The notes: generated by a model from the sequence alone, not told the origin. 64,000 nucleotides of DNA from Chrysophaeum taylorii (GCA_029834535.1 JAQMWT010000575.1:62001-126000), one strand, 5' to 3'. Counted from the stretch's first letter, positions 19,924 to 33,094 are shown. Made by a program: numbers and translations.

Positions 19924-22900
19924 CTACTTACGGCACGATGGCGCCCAAGACGGTGCTTGAAGGTTTGTTACAGCAGGCTCGTGTCGTTCGTGTCTCGCGC
20001 TGCCATCATGCTCGGACCGTTGTTGCGTATAGCGGGCGAGGTGAGCACGATTCTGCCGCTCGAGGTCTTCGCGGAAGGCTACGTCGGCGGCGCGGCGCGC
20101 CTCGTCGGCGGCGCGGCGCTCGCGCTCGCCGTGGATCCGCTTCCGCTTGGCCTCGGCGCGGATCGCGGCGCGCGCCGCCACCTCCTCGCCAAGCCGCCGA
20201 GCCTCGTTAGCGCGGCGCTCAGCTTCGCGCGCGCGGCGCCGCGCGTGCTCTGCGTCGCGCGTGGCTCGCGCAGCCCGCACGCGGTCTTCTTCTTCGGCAG
20301 CGCGCCGCCGCCGGCGCTCGTCCTCGTCGGCGCGCCGCTTGGCCGTTCGCCGCCGCGCCGCCTCGTTCCGCGCGCGGTCTGCCTCGAGGACCTCCTGGCG
20401 CCGCTCGATGACCTCCTCCGCGGCGCGCTCGGCCCTGCGGCGCGCCGCCGCGCGCGCCTCGTGTCGCTCACGCGCTGCCGCGCGCGCCTCGTCGCGCTCG
20501 CGCGCTTCCGCGGTCTCTTCATTCTGGCGCGCCACCTCCTCCTCGGCCTGCTTCCTGCGCTGCGCTTCGGCCGCTTCGGCGGCTCGACGCTTGCTTTCTT
20601 CTTCATCGCGCCGCTGCTGAAGGTTCCGCTGTACCAGCAGCGCTTCCTCGTCCGGGCGTTCCCGCTCTTCGCCGAGCCGCGGCGCCTCCTCGTCGAGCGT
20701 CGGGTTGTATCGCCAGTTGGTGATCAGCTCTATTTCCCTGTTTTTCGGCGTCGCCGAGCGAGTGCCAGCGTCGCTCGCGGACGCGCGGCGCGACCGCCAC
20801 CACGCAGTTCCCGATCTGCTCTTTCGACGCGGCGTCCACGCACGAGACGCGCAATTTCGTCGTCTTTGGGGTCGTCCACGGCCTGACGAAAGTTTCCCGC
20901 CACGCGGGCACTAGTGTCCGCCTCTCGACGCTCGACTCGAACAAAACCTCGTTGCCGGCGGAGATCGTGCATCGCGGGGTACCCGGGAGATTCTTGTCTT
21001 TTATCTTGAGATTTCGCGTGAGCGCGACGCGCAGCTCGTTCGGCGCTCGGCCCTCGGGGGGACTGAGAGCCTCTGGCTCTCCGAACGCGTCGAAGGCGTA
21101 AGCGCTATTGCGCCGCCAGTGGACGATGAGCTCGAGCTCGAGGTCGACCTCGAGCTCGAGCTCGAGGTCGACCTCGAGCTCGACCTCGAGGTCGACCTCG
21201 AGCTCGAGGTCGACCTCGAGCTCGAGGTCGACCTCGACCTCGAGCTCGACCTCGACCTCGAGGTCGACCTCTCCGCCGCCGAGGGCGTACCAGCGCCGCG
21301 TCTTCTCGCGGTGTTCCTCGAATTCAACCTCGAAGGCCCCGCCGTAGTCTGGGACGACGCAGATCATGCAGAGTTTTGGGGCGTAGGCCAAGGGGCGCAC
21401 CCACTGCTCTCTCCAGCACGGCGCCAGCGTCCGGCGTTGCGGCTTGGACTCGAAACGGATGTCGCTCCCCACGGAGAATTTCGCCATCATCGTTTCGCTT
21501 CCCGCGTCCGTCGCTCGTAGCCCGCGGGCCCTCGACTCACAGCTCGTTCGGCTCTCCCTCGATATCATCCTCGTCAGCAGCAGCGAACGGGTCGAAATCC
21601 AGAGCTGGGTTGTTGTACCACCAGTTCGTGATGAGCTCGAGGGATCCGGCCTCCGCGCCGTCCTCGAGGCGGAGCGGGTACCACGCGCGCCGTAGTTCGT
21701 GAGGCTCGATGATCTCGATCGGCGGCGTGATCGCGCCCATGAAATCTGTCGTATCGGCGTCCTCGCACCTCACCTCCAGCCGCGCTGGCCTGCGTTGTTC
21801 AAACGCGAAAGCCTGCATCCATCTCGGATTCGGCGCGCCTTCTTTGCCGATCTCGGAGACGAACTCGAGGGTGCGGCCGAATTTCAAAGCGACGCGCGGA
21901 TTTGCCCCTCTCGCGTTGTTGCGGGCGACGAGACCTCGACCCCGAACGATCGCGACCCGTATCTCGTTCGGATCTCCCGTCTCGTCTAACGGCGAGTACT
22001 CGAGGCAGGGGTTTGTGGTCGAGTGTAAGACGAGCTCGAGGTCGCCCGTCCCGCCCTCGAGGTCGGGATACCATCGCCTTGCCGGCTTGGGGGCGTCTTC
22101 TTCTCTTAATGGAGGCGAGGTCGATTTCGAATCCGCCCGTGGGAAAGCTCGTCCCAATCCTCGCATTCTACCTGCAGCACGCCAGCCTCTTCGAGAGGGA
22201 TGATCGACCAGGTCTCTTTCCACGCGGGGTCGAGGGTCTGCTTCTTGACGTGCGATTCGAATTGCACCTGGTTGACGCAAAATCGGACGCGCGGGTCGCT
22301 GCTTTTTTTTGAGAAGAGGTTCTTATCCCGGGCGGCGAGACCGCGCCCCTGAATGAATGAGAGCGACCCTCAGCTCGTTTGGCGGCATCTTCTTCGTCTC
22401 GGTATTGTCGTCGTCGAAGGGATCGTAGGCGTATATCGAGTTGAAACGGTGTTGAAGCACGACCTCGACCTCGCCGTCCGACAAGGCGTACCACTGCCTC
22501 TGGACCTTGTGGCCAGCGAGACATGCGATGTCGACGACGAACGAGCCCACGAGGCTTCCCGACGACGAGTTTTCGCAAACGCACTCGAGCTGCGCGCACG
22601 TCGCGGTGGTGGTGGTGGTGGTGGTCAACGGGACTTGGAACACTTCCTTCCAGCTAGGAGAGACCGTCTCGTTTTTGGTCGTTGAAGTAAACGGCTTGAT
22701 TTCTGTGTTTTTGATCGAAAATCGGACTCTAAGATCATCTCGCGTCCTTGGTCGGATGGAGGTTCCTTGCTTGGGACAACCCAATACGCAACTCGTTCGG
22801 CGGCTTGGTCGCATCCTCCGAGTCATCGTCCGAAAACGGGTTTAAGTCGTTCGCTGGATTGTATCGCCAGAACACGACGACTTCGACGGCCCCCGCGGGC

Positions 22901-25900
22901 TCGAGCTCGTACCATTGCTTGAATGGCCGCTGGTCGGCTCTCGTGGGCTCGAGGTCGATCTCGCAACTCCCTAAAATAAAGTTGCCTGCGTCTTCGCACG
23001 TCAACTCGAGCTTCGCGGCGGCGGGTGGAAACGCGAAACATTCTCGCCACGCCGGCGTCGAAGTCTTTGACTTGCGTTTCGTTGCACGAACGCGTTCGCC
23101 GTACTCTAACCGCACGCGAGGGTCGCAGGATTCTTTTTTGCCACTCACCAACACGCCCTTGGCGACGAACGAGGCCTCGCGCCCGAGATATTCCAACGCG
23201 AACTTCGTTGGCCGTTTTGTTTATTGAAGCCGCCGCCGCCGCCGCCGCCTCGTCGCAAGCAAAAAACGGCTCCCAGTCGTGCTCTGGATTGTACCACGCA
23301 CGGAGAACGAGCTCGAGCTCGCCGGCGCCTAACGAGTACCAGGCCTTGTGGATTCTGCCATCCGCGAGCAGCGTTCCGAGCGGCGCGTCGACGGCGCCGA
23401 TGATATGATCCGGGACAGCGCTCGTCGGAGGCTTCTTGACGTCCTCGCACGCGCACCGCAAAACAACAGCATTATTACTCTCATCGAGCGAGAAGAAGAC
23501 CACTCAGCAGTTCGAGAGCGAACGTCTCTCGCCACACGGGATCGAGCACGTCCTTTTTGGTCGTCGACGCGCATCTCGCTGATGATGCGCCGCCAACCTC
23601 AAACGTGACGCGCGGATTGCGGGACGACACCGTCGTCCCCGTCGACGCGGCGAGGCCGCGGCCGCGCGAGAGGCCGATTCGCACTTCGTTTGGCGGTTTG
23701 TTCTTGTTTTCGGCGGCCTCAGAGAACGGCACGAAATCGAGGAGCGGGTTGTATCGTCTCTGCGTCCACAGCTCGATGCTGCTGCCGGTGCCGAGCGAGT
23801 ACCAGGCTCGTTTCGGCGTGCGGTCGGTCACCGTGACTCGGCACGTCCCGACGACGGGCTTGCGCTTCAAGGGAGTCGCGTTGCTGCACGCACACTCGAG
23901 GGTTTTGGCCGCCGCCGCGGTCGTCGGTTTCTCGAAAATCTCGTTCGAGACGGGGTGGTTCTCGTTGCGTTTGACCGTCGACTCAAAAAACTTAAGGTCT
24001 TCACCGATTACAGAAAAAAACTCGACGACGCGGTTCGCGCCGACGCCGCGGCCTTGGATCAACGCGACCCTCAGCTCGTTCGGCAGAGACTCGACAAAGA
24101 GATCGTCTTCGAACGGCGCGAACTCGAGCGCTGCGTTGCGACGCCAATGGACGACCATCTCGAGCTCTCCCATGACTTCATCATTCGCGCCCGAGTTCTC
24201 GAGAAAGAGTGTGAACCACCACTTGCGCACGCACCCTCTTGTGCGGCTCGAGCGAAATCCGCGCGGTGCCTATGAGGTCGGGCGACGAGACGAGGTCGAC
24301 GTCTTCGCAATATATCGACAGCACCCCCTCCTCTGCCGTCGAGGGGAGGGCGAAGGTTTCTCTCCGGGTGGGCGCCAGCGTCTTGTACTCGACGCTCGAT
24401 TGGCACGCGATGGTACCTAGCTCGAAGCGCACGCGCGGGTCCGAGGTGCCGCCCTTTGACAAAAAATTCTTGTCCTTGATCGCGAGACGGCGGCCCTGGA
24501 CGAGCGCGACGCGGACCTCGTTTGGCGGCTCGTTTGGGTTGTCGTCGTCGTCGTGCTCGGCGAAGGCCTCGAAGTCTATGGCCGGGTTGTGCCAAAAGTG
24601 AGTGATGAGTTCGATTTCCCCGGAGACTTTGTTGCTTCCTTCCGAGAGGAGCTCGTTACCACGCGCGTTTCTTCGCGCCGGTTTCGACCCAAACACTCGC
24701 CAATAAAGTCGTTCGAGCTCATGCTATCGTAGTCCTCGCACACGCACTCGAGGCGGCCGGGCGGCGGCGAGAGCGGCACCTGGAACACCTCGTGCCACAC
24801 GGGGCACAGAATCTTGGCCGCGTGCTTGCTCTTGAATTCGCGGTCGCCGATCTTGAACCGCACCAGAGGATCCGAGGTGCCGCCGGATTTTGCAGTGATG
24901 GCGGAAAATAAGTTCTTGTCCTTGATTGCGAGGTTGCGCCCTTGCATAAGGGCGATGCGGAGCTCGTTGGGCTCTCCCTCTTCTTCTTCTTCTTCTTCGC
25001 CGCCAAAGGGATCGAAGTCGTGCGCGGGGTTGAACCAGCTCTGGAGGATGAGCTCCAGTTGCAGCGCGCTCGCGTCGTTGGACGACGAAGTTCCCTCGCG
25101 ACTATCGAGCGAAAACCAGCGTCGCGTGCGGGTGTGCGGTTCGAGGCTGATGCAGATCTTACCCACGTCGTCGTCGTCGGTCCCCTCGCACCGCGCGGCG
25201 AGTTCCGTCTGATCCGTAGCGAGCGAAAACACACACTTCGTGCTGCCACGACGGCTCCGAGCCGTCGAATGTTTTATCTCTTTTCGGCAAAAAAACAGAA
25301 GACACGGCTTCGAGGCCGCCAATCTTGAACCGCACGCGACATTTTTTGATCGCGAAACTACGGCCGCGGACGAGAGTCCGATTCGTACTACTTCGTTCGG
25401 CGACTTTCCAGTAGGAAACTTGTCCTCTTCCATAAACGGCTCGAACAAGAGAGCGAGGGGTTGTGGCGCCAATACAGGATGAGCTCGCCGCTCGCGTTCG
25501 ACGATTCGTTTCCCCCTTGGAGCTTGTGCCAGCCGCGACGTCTTTTCTTCCAACCCAAAAACGAGCTCGATCTCTATTTTCCCCATAAAGTCCGCCGACG
25601 TCAAATCGTCCACGTCCTCGCAAATCACCTCCATGATTTTGATATGGCCTTCGTTCTCATCCAGGTCGAAGTATCTCACAAAACCACGGATTTAACGACT
25701 TTTTTGCGGTTTTCGACTGGCAGCGCTGCGCGTCGTCGACCAACAGGATTCGTACGCGCGGATCTGACGAGCCCGTCCCGTAGAGCACGGCCTTGTCCTT
25801 GATCGCGAGGTTGCGCCCCCGCACGAGCCCGACGCAAAGCTCGTTCCGGGGACCACCGCCCCCTCCGTTCGGTGCCTCTTCGATCACCCACGGGTGGTCA

Positions 25901-28170
25901 AAGTCCAAGTCGGGATTGTAGGCGAGAGCTCGATTTCGCCGGACGCGTTCGACGACGCGGCGGCATCGGGACCGCTCGCGATGCGAGTACCACCCACTTG
26001 CGCGTTCTCTTCTGGGTGGTAGTGGAAAGACGGACCTCGAACTCGCCGAGGTAGGAGTCCACCGCCGCCGAGGTCAGCTCGTCCTAGTTTTCGCACGTAA
26101 CGCGGAGACTTTGCTCGCCGGCGTAAGAGACGGACGGCAAAGGTCTCGCACCAAGACGGATCGAGGCTCTTCTTGCAGATCTTTGACTTCCACCGCTGGT
26201 CGCCCAGAGTGAACACGCATCTCGGGTCGGAGTAGTACGTGCCGAACGTCTCGTCCTCGACGGCGAGGTTGCGACGAGTCCCGCGCGCAGTTCGTTCGGT
26301 GGCTTTGAAGCAGTCTCGTCGCCTGGCCACGGGTCGAAGTCTCAAACGCGGGATTGTGCCTCCACTGCACCGCGACGTGGAGTTCGCCGGAAACGTTCGA
26401 AGATGACGATGTGTCCGCGCTAGCGGTTCGGAGAGGAAACCACCCGCGCAAAAGACGACTTTTTTTTTCGGCGATAGGCGCGAGCGGGATCTCGATCTGG
26501 CCCATGAAGCCAGCCCCCGCGAGTTCGTCGACGTCCTCGCACGTCAGCCGCAGCACGGGGTTGTTGTTGTTGTTGTTCTGGTTGTTGGTGTTCTGGTTGA
26601 GCTTCTTCCAGTCGAGCCTCTTCGCGTACACCTCGCGAAACACAGGATCGAGTGTTTTTTTCCGCGTTTCGCTCGACCAAGTTTGGTGTTGCCCGCCACC
26701 GGAGGACAAATCGAACATGACGCGCGGGTCCGAGGTGCCGCTCATCTTGTCCTTGACGGCGAGGTCCCTGCCGCGAAACAATGCCGCTCGCACCTCGTTT
26801 GGCGGCGACTCGTTGGTGCGATCGTCGTCGCGGGGAAGTATAAACGGGTCGAAGTCGAGCATTTTCGAGTAGTGGAGTTGCGCTACGACCACCAACTGGC
26901 CGAGGGACCCGTCGCCCGATCGTTGGGTGCGTTCGCCCAGCGGGAACGTCACCTCGCGAGGCTCGCGGTCATCTTCGAGTCGCGAAAGAGGCAAAGCGCA
27001 ACAAGTCCAACAAGTCGTCCGATCCCACGACATCGTAGTCCATCACCTCGAATTCGATCTCCGGTATCATCCTCTTCTTCGATGTCCCGGCGTAGTCGAA
27101 ACTGACGACCTCGTTCCACACTGGCGCGAGCGTCTGCCTTTTTATCGTCGCGCGGCGCGTTTTTCCTTTGAATTTCACGTTCGCGTACGGGTCGCTGCGC
27201 TTCGCCGACCACGCCATCGAATCCTTGGCGGCGAGGCCGCAAGCGCGGCACACGGCGATCCGCACCTCCGTTGGCAGGTTTTGTTTCGTCGTCGTCGTCG
27301 TCCCGGAAAAAAATCGCGCGGTTCTCGCGGGGTCGTACGTCTTCGCGACAGCAATCTCGATCTGGCCCCGGTTCGCCGCGGGTTCGCCCTTCTTGTCGGC
27401 GAGCGGGTACCACTGTCTTTTTTTCGTTATGTTCGTGAGGTCGATACGGCATTGCCCGAAGAAGTCAGAGCCGACCGCGTCCTTGTCGCGAACGACGATA
27501 TCCATCGATTGTCGGCCGATCGGCAGCTCGAATTGCTCGAGCCACGCTGGATTGAGTTCCTTTTTTATCGCCCGGGCTCTTCTTTGCCAACCCGAATCGT
27601 CGCCGCGAAGAGGTCGCTGCTCCTGGATGTCGTCATCATCGTCATCATCATCGAGGTCCCGTCGGCCGCGAGCAGCCCGCGCGCTCGAACGACCGCGACC
27701 AATACCGTGTTGGGTTCCTTTCGTTCAGAGTAGTCGTCGTCGAGGTGGTCGAAGAAGGTGGCGGCGTCGGCCGTGGGCGTCAGCGATAGCCTGACCCGAA
27801 TCTCGCTGGCTGCCGCTTCCATCTCTTATCGAACTCCGGGTTCCAACTCGAGCCACGAGTCAACTTCTCCAGCCGCTACTATCGCTTCGCCCAGGGGCTT
27901 GGCCTTGCCCGAGCCCATCCCGAACAAAGCTGGGTTCCAGTCCCAGACGCGGAAGCGGATCGTGGCGTCGCTGGGAACGTCGTCGAAGACGTAGCTCTCA
28001 CCCCACTCGGGCGCGAGGCACTTTTTTATTACTTTTGACTCGCGCCGCTTTTCCCCGCCCACCTCCTTCTCGACGAACGGGTCGGAGGTCCCGCTCTTGT
28101 CGACGGCGGCGAGGCCCCGCGCGCCGACGACGAGGCCCCGCGCGCCGACGACATCGACGCGCAGCCGCAT
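19924..28170 (-). pseudogene. Giant tandem C2-domain gene, about 17 C2 repeats plus R/E/A-rich tail, frame-broken
   Basis: From an ATG at 28168-28170 the minus strand encodes about 17 repeats of some 430 bp, each a C2 domain with signature PNELRVAL(I/V)QGRNLAIKDKN, then SDPRVRFELG, a K.TL.P.W.E.F block, L.C.CEDVD, FIG..I.LEP and R.WY.L, linked by ELIVHWRRNPA-like segments. C2 domains usually bind Ca2+ and phospholipids. After the last C2 (near 20.75 kb) follows an R/E/A-rich helical tail of over 200 residues ending at 19924. The array does not stay in one frame: an in-frame TAA lies at 27826-27828, and the frame changes roughly a dozen more times (for example near 27550, 27000, 26300, 25900, 25670, 24210, 23490, 22760, 21550), mostly by one-base slips inside conserved repeats rather than by intron-like insertions. 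Neighbouring genes are clean, so decay is more likely than bad sequence. A polypeptide near 2,700 residues would have existed. Confidence 0.7.
21119..21272. repeat. Hexanucleotide GAGCTC/GAGGTC expansion inside the C2 array
   Basis: About 25 units of alternating GAGCTC and GAGGTC (plus strand; with GACCTC variants) replace the normal short linker strand. In the C2 frame they encode an alternating acidic/aliphatic tract of E, L, V and D over 50 residues long, grown from the ELIVHW linker of the repeat. Confidence 0.9.
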
Positions 28171-28201
28171 GGCGGCTTTCGTTTCGTTGTTGTTGTTGTT
28201 G

Positions 28202-29270
28202 TCCTAACTACTAATCGACAGATGTTTGTCTGTTTGTTTGTCTGTCTGTCTGTCTGTTTGTCCCTCGATTTAGGGTAAGGATCAGGTAGGCGCGAGAGTA
28301 AGGATCAGGTAGGTGCGAGAGCCAGACAGTGATCCTCCAAGCCGTCTACGGCGACCTCGCAGACTATTTCCACGACCCGCGGCGGCTCTTTTAGCCAGCG
28401 CGCCATTCTCACGCCCCGTCGAAACGATGTTGTCGATGCTGACAACGCCGCGCGCATGACCGCGGCCTTTTTTTCCCGGAGACGAGGCGTCGGAGTTCTT
28501 TTCGGCCGACTAGGTTGGATCGGAAGACGACGCCTCGCTCTTTACAGTAGAGTTTTCAACTCCCTGACAACCAACGGCATGCTGACTTTGATCGCGAGCT
28601 TAAAGTCTTCGCAACCTCGACCCGTCGCACGGCCACTGCAACGGTACCAGATACATGATCGATAGTGTCGTTGTCACCGAGGCTCCTCCAACCTGTATCC
28701 CTCAAGCCCCACCGACGCCAAACGATCAACAAGAGCCAGAGGCAGACGCCCCGCGAGGTCGGCGTCCTCTTGCCCAAGCCCGTCTTCTGCCACGTCCAGC
28801 TCTACGTGGCTCTCTGTCGATCGGCAACCCCGAGGATATCGTCTTCTGAGTCGACGACTCCACCCTACCCCACACGTGCTGCGCAATACCGATAAGCCCC
28901 CTCCCGGCGTCTACACGCGCACTGTAGGTGAACTTACTGGGACCAGGTGAACTTACTGGGGTTGGAGATTGGGACTAGGTGAGCTGAGTGACCAGGTGAA
29001 CTTACTGAGACCAAGTGAGCTTACAGGGGTTTTTAGAGTGAACGCAAAGGCGAGCGGCGTGTACGGATCAAAGCAGCTTAGATTGGCGGAGGTGAGAGCG
29101 ACGAGCTCGAAGGAGAGTGGGGTGAGTGGATGTGAGCACGAGTGGGCTTACACCGAACTTACTGGGGTTGGAGATTGGGACTAGGTGAACTTACTGGGGC
29201 CAGGTGAACTTACTGGGGTTAGAGATTGGGACTAGGTGAACTTACTGGCGAACTTACTGGCCTGCACTTG
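28202..29270 (+). mobile_element. Helitron-like repeat, copy C
   Basis: A near-complete copy: TCCTAACTACTAATCGACAG start, TGTC/TGTT microsatellite, eroded helicase core (AILTP and VFNSLTTNGM blocks; final motif KSQRQT), GGTGAACTTACTGGG array, and GGCCTGCACTTG end followed by T. Its 5' end is about 32 bp upstream of the start codon of the C2-array gene, so it sits where that gene's promoter should be. Confidence 0.65.
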
Positions 29271-29563
29271 TTGTTTCTAACGACGAATTATATGAACTTA
29301 CTCAAAAGCCTAATATTAAACCGTCCAGCTGGTGCTGCTAGCTGCTGGTGCTCGAGGAGGAGGGGCAGGCGTCGTCGCGGGAGAGGTGCATAAGCGAGAA
29401 CCACGCAACAAGAGGGGGGAGGCCCGTGTGTGTTTTGCCCCTCGACAAGGACGACGAGAAGCGAGGCGATTTAGTTAGCCCTGGTCACGTCACCCATCAT
29501 CATCAGGTTGCCTGCCGCACGGTTCCTTCCCCCTTTAGACAGAGACAGACAAAGTGTGTATAA
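29271..29563. promoter_or_regulatory. Upstream region of the FHA-PHD gene
   Basis: About 290 bp between the repeat and the FHA-PHD start codon. I see no firm TATA box at a useful distance; TATAA at 29559-29563 abuts the ATG and is probably fortuitous. Confidence 0.25.
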
Positions 29564-30787
29564 ATGGGGGCTGCTGCGGTTGAGGACGAGGCCGTGAACA
29601 ACAACAACAACAACAACAACAAGAACAACAACAACAATGGCGGCGCGAAGCGGTCGCTCGAGGAGGAGGAGGAGGAGGAGAAGGAACGGTCGGCGAAGAA
29701 GCAAAAGGTGCTGAAATGGCAGCAACGGTCGTCGCGCGTCGGGGCGGCGTACCAGGTGGCGTGTCTGCCGCGGGGGTGGAAGAAAGTGCCGCGGTGCGAT
29801 GCACAGATTGTTGTGGAAGAGGAGGATGCGTACGAACGGCTGGTGGCGACCCTCGAGCACCGGTCGGAGCCCCCCGAGTCCCTGAGCGAATGGCGGCTCG
29901 AGCCAGTTTTAGGGAATTCGGGTCTCGAGGTTCCTCTTCGAAGCGGTTCGAACGTCGTCGGAAGGACGAGAGAAACTAATTTGGCCGACGTGAAGCTGTC
30001 GCGGCGGCACCTCGACGTCGAGGTGGAGGCGGGAAACGTGTTTCTCACACCCCTCTATGCCCATTCGGACGTCATAAGCGTGAACGACGCGACGCTCCGC
30101 CGCAACGCGCCCAAGCGCCGCCTCGAACGCGGCGACGTCGTCAAGCTGTGGCACGGAAAATATGCGTATCGACTCGTCTCGACGCTTTCGCGCCGCAACG
30201 CCCCGAAGCGACAGGACGCGATGACCCCCGAGGATTGCGCGGTCGACCTCCTCTGGCGTCCGGCACTCCCGGGAACCGACCGCTACGACCGGCTCGCTCG
30301 GCTTTCCGCCGAGAATTCGTCGGCGCGCGAACTCGATATCTTGCGTGCCGTCGACGACGGCGGCGGGCCTCGGCGCTTCTTGTCCCGCCGCGCGGTTCCC
30401 TCCGCCAAGGCTTACCAAGCTCTCCACAAGTGCCTCGTCTCGCACCGGAAGGCCTTCCGCTTCGCGTCCATCGACCTCGACGTCGACATCGCCCACCTCG
30501 TTGACTTCTACTACGCTTCCTTCAAGCCCCGCTACGCTTCCTACGACGCCTTCAAGGACGACATGGACTCGCTCCATCGCCGCAAAGCCACAGAAAATCA
30601 CGAACGCAATTTCGTCGTCCCCGACGACGGCAACGCCGACGAGTGCCACGTCTGCAGCCGTGGCGGCGAGCTCCTCTGCTGCGACTCCTGCCCCCGCGCC
30701 TTCCACCTCGACTGCGTCGGCCTCGATTCCATCCCCGCCGGTGATCTCTGGGTCTGCTCCCTCTGTCAAGCAGCCAACCCTCTCTAG
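29564..30787 (+). CDS. FHA domain-PHD finger nuclear protein
   Basis: A single exon of 407 residues starting at ATG 29564. An N-terminal asparagine tract (AAC repeats), then an E-rich and K-rich stretch ([20 protein letters not shown]) likely to include a nuclear localisation signal. Residues about 105-205 form an FHA domain: SGSNVVGR, then [11 protein letters not shown] with the Ser-Arg-His phosphothreonine-binding signature, and VFLTPL. Residues about 290-340 (HRKAFRF...[12 protein letters not shown]) resemble an ELM2/SANT-like helical unit. Residues about 357-403 are a PHD finger with the C4HC3 pattern (CHVC, CCDSC, FHLDC, CSLC). FHA plus PHD implies reading of phosphoproteins and histone tails, so a chromatin or DNA-damage role is inferred. 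It looks intact, ending 12 residues after the last histidine-cysteine pair. Confidence 0.85.
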   Translation: MGAAAVEDEAVNNNNNNNNKNNNNNGGAKRSLEEEEEEEKERSAKKQKVLKWQQRSSRVGAAYQVACLPRGWKKVPRCDAQIVVEEEDAYERLVATLEHRSEPPESLSEWRLEPVLGNSGLEVPLRSGSNVVGRTRETNLADVKLSRRHLDVEVEAGNVFLTPLYAHSDVISVNDATLRRNAPKRRLERGDVVKLWHGKYAYRLVSTLSRRNAPKRQDAMTPEDCAVDLLWRPALPGTDRYDRLARLSAENSSARELDILRAVDDGGGPRRFLSRRAVPSAKAYQALHKCLVSHRKAFRFASIDLDVDIAHLVDFYYASFKPRYASYDAFKDDMDSLHRRKATENHERNFVVPDDGNADECHVCSRGGELLCCDSCPRAFHLDCVGLDSIPAGDLWVCSLCQAANPL

Positions 30788-33094
30788 CTTACTTTTTCTT
30801 TAAACTACATTCTCTTTTAATTTATTAACACCCCCGGGCTGGATGCAGCAGCAGCAGCAGCACGCTGGGTGGGCCTTTTCTTCTGGTCTCCACCTGATCA
30901 GTCTGGGCACAAGGTACTCTTTTCTTTTTCTCTCCGCGTCGCGTACTCGTATAGCTATACTAGGGACTCGTCGCCAGCGAGCATAGCTCTTCTCCCTATC
31001 TTCAAGTCAACAGTGTCTTCGGTTTCACTCACTCACTCACTCACTCACTCACTCACGGTTGTGAATAATAATAATAACTCGTCCAAAAAGTACACTACTA
31101 TTCGAATAATAAGCAACTCCAAGGCTGTAAAATATAAAAAGAAACAAAGATTACAATAAGAAGACGGCAGCGAGAGAAAGAGGGATGTAAGAAGGGAAAG
31201 AAACCGAGAGGAGAACGAACGGGTGAGAAAAAGAAGCAAGAAGGAAGGGAGGAAAGAAAAAAAAATAAGCGGAACTTGTCACACTTGGTCACGAAATTTT
31301 TTTTTTTTTGGTCTCGACCATTTTTTGCGGTGTCATCTGGTCACTCAAAAAAGCAGCGTCATTTTGGCTGGCCATGGCCAATTAAAATATAAATTTACAA
31401 TAGTATATGACTTCTTTTCATGTGACCGTGTGCTTTTTGCTGCGTGTTACACGCGCCTAAGTGGCCGATGAAGTCTGCATACGCTGGTCATATGCTTCGG
31501 ACATTACAAGTCCAGTGGTGTGTCGTCGAGTGTGTGATTCGCCCTCAATAATCGATCGCGGCAAAGCCTGGGCACGAACGGTTTTCATGTAGTGTATCCA
31601 AGTGGAGAGGCGTGCGCAGTTGCGCAGCCGAAGATGTGGTAAAAGCCACGATAAGAAAGGCGGGGTGCCGTCCGGAGCGGATATGGAAAAGGGGCGTGTT
31701 CGGGCGAGAAGAGGGTGGCCTGACGGGAGCAGTCCATGGTCCGTGGGAGGACCGGGGAATGAAGGGTGAGAGAAGCGTGCCGGAAGTGTCCGCAAGCGAG
31801 CGCTAATGCGGGGGTGCCTGGTAAGGGATTGTACAGCTTGCAGGCATGCGTCCACTCAGACGCGCGAAAGCAGCGAAAATTGTTCCACGCGGCAAGTGTT
31901 GGAAAGGATGCGAGGTGGTTATGCAGCAGCAATGTGAAAACCAAAAGGTTTTTTTTGCATAGAGTCGAGTGGGATGCTGCGGGAGTCCCAAGCCAAGATC
32001 CAGGAACGAGACCTTCCGGTGCGAGAGCATTTGGCATAAGCGAGATCGGTAGTCGAGGGCTGAGACGAGGCGGTGGGTTCGTAAGGGAAACCGGCCTTGT
32101 GACCATAGTAGGTCGAGGACGAGACGGGGGTCAGTGATCCATAGATTATCTGGGACCGCATGGTCAGGGTGGCATGCTAGGCGGTGAAACGAGTTAAGGA
32201 GAGGCGGATCCGTCGAGATCGCAGGCGTCTAACGGGTGACGAGCAAAGACCGCGAGGTAGCGATGCTTACTGATGGCATCACCGAAAGTCGAGGCGTTGT
32301 AAACAGTGGTGAATGTGAGGTGGCAGGAACACAATGGTTGATTGACATGGAAATCAACCTGAACGCCTTACCGAAGGAGCCCGCGGCCACCGCGCGCAGC
32401 GACGCGGAGGCGGAGGAGGATGGGACGGCGAACGAGGCGAAGGCGACGCACTTCAAGAACAAGAAGAGCAACACCCTCGTCGCAGCTTCGAGGGTTTCAG
32501 AATCCGCCTTCCGTGCGAGGACGTGTCCTCCGCGTGTTCGAGCAGAATCACGCAGCGAGGCGGCTTGTCAAGACAAGCGGCCCCTGGTTGGAGCCGACCG
32601 AGGAAGACCAGAATAACTTTTTTTCTGCGCGAGTGGCTGTTGCTTCTGATTGGCACGGTCATGACATCATCACCCCGTCACCCTCGGGTGCTAAGTCTCG
32701 AGGGTCCCCGTGCTGGATTGGATTTGCCGCGCGGCACGTGAAAAGAATGGTACGTGGAGGAGGTCCTATGAGAAGGTCCTGAGCACACGTGTGGTAAAGG
32801 CTCCTACAAGCCAGCGAGGGGAGAGTTTCGCAGCAAGTTGCCACATCCGCTAGTGGCCGTATTGGAAGGACCTCACTATGAACCAGCTGACGAGCGACAG
32901 CCGGAACAAGACCCGAATTCGGGCGCTTTTCGACCTCCCTGTGTCTGTTCTTCGCGGAGCCCTATCCACAATCCTCTCTCGACAACACTCTCCAGCAGAT
33001 CAAACAAGCCGCTGTGGTAGAGTACCTGGGCTCGCCTGACGACGACGACGACGCGACGCGGCTTATATGCAGTGCCGGCCCCAATCTGGTTTCA
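30788..33094. other. Gene-poor stretch
   Basis: It contains an AGC run near 30847, a (CACT)n run at 31025-31056, A-rich purine tracts (31134-31265) and no open frame that resembles a protein family on either strand. Frames between 31457 and 32780 are arginine/serine-rich and have no conserved pattern. Confidence 0.4.
31025..31056. repeat. (CACT)n microsatellite
   Basis: About eight tetranucleotide units. Confidence 0.9.

Noticed and set aside
24181-24240. 13-nt GT...AG segment in the C2 array as a micro-intron
   Set aside because: Removing GTGCGTGCGCAAG gives a good C2 motif, but 13 nt is below any intron length I know, and other frame changes in the array cannot be explained this way.
29556-29566. 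TATAA next to the FHA-PHD start codon as a TATA box
   Set aside because: It directly abuts the ATG, leaving no room for a transcription start and leader.
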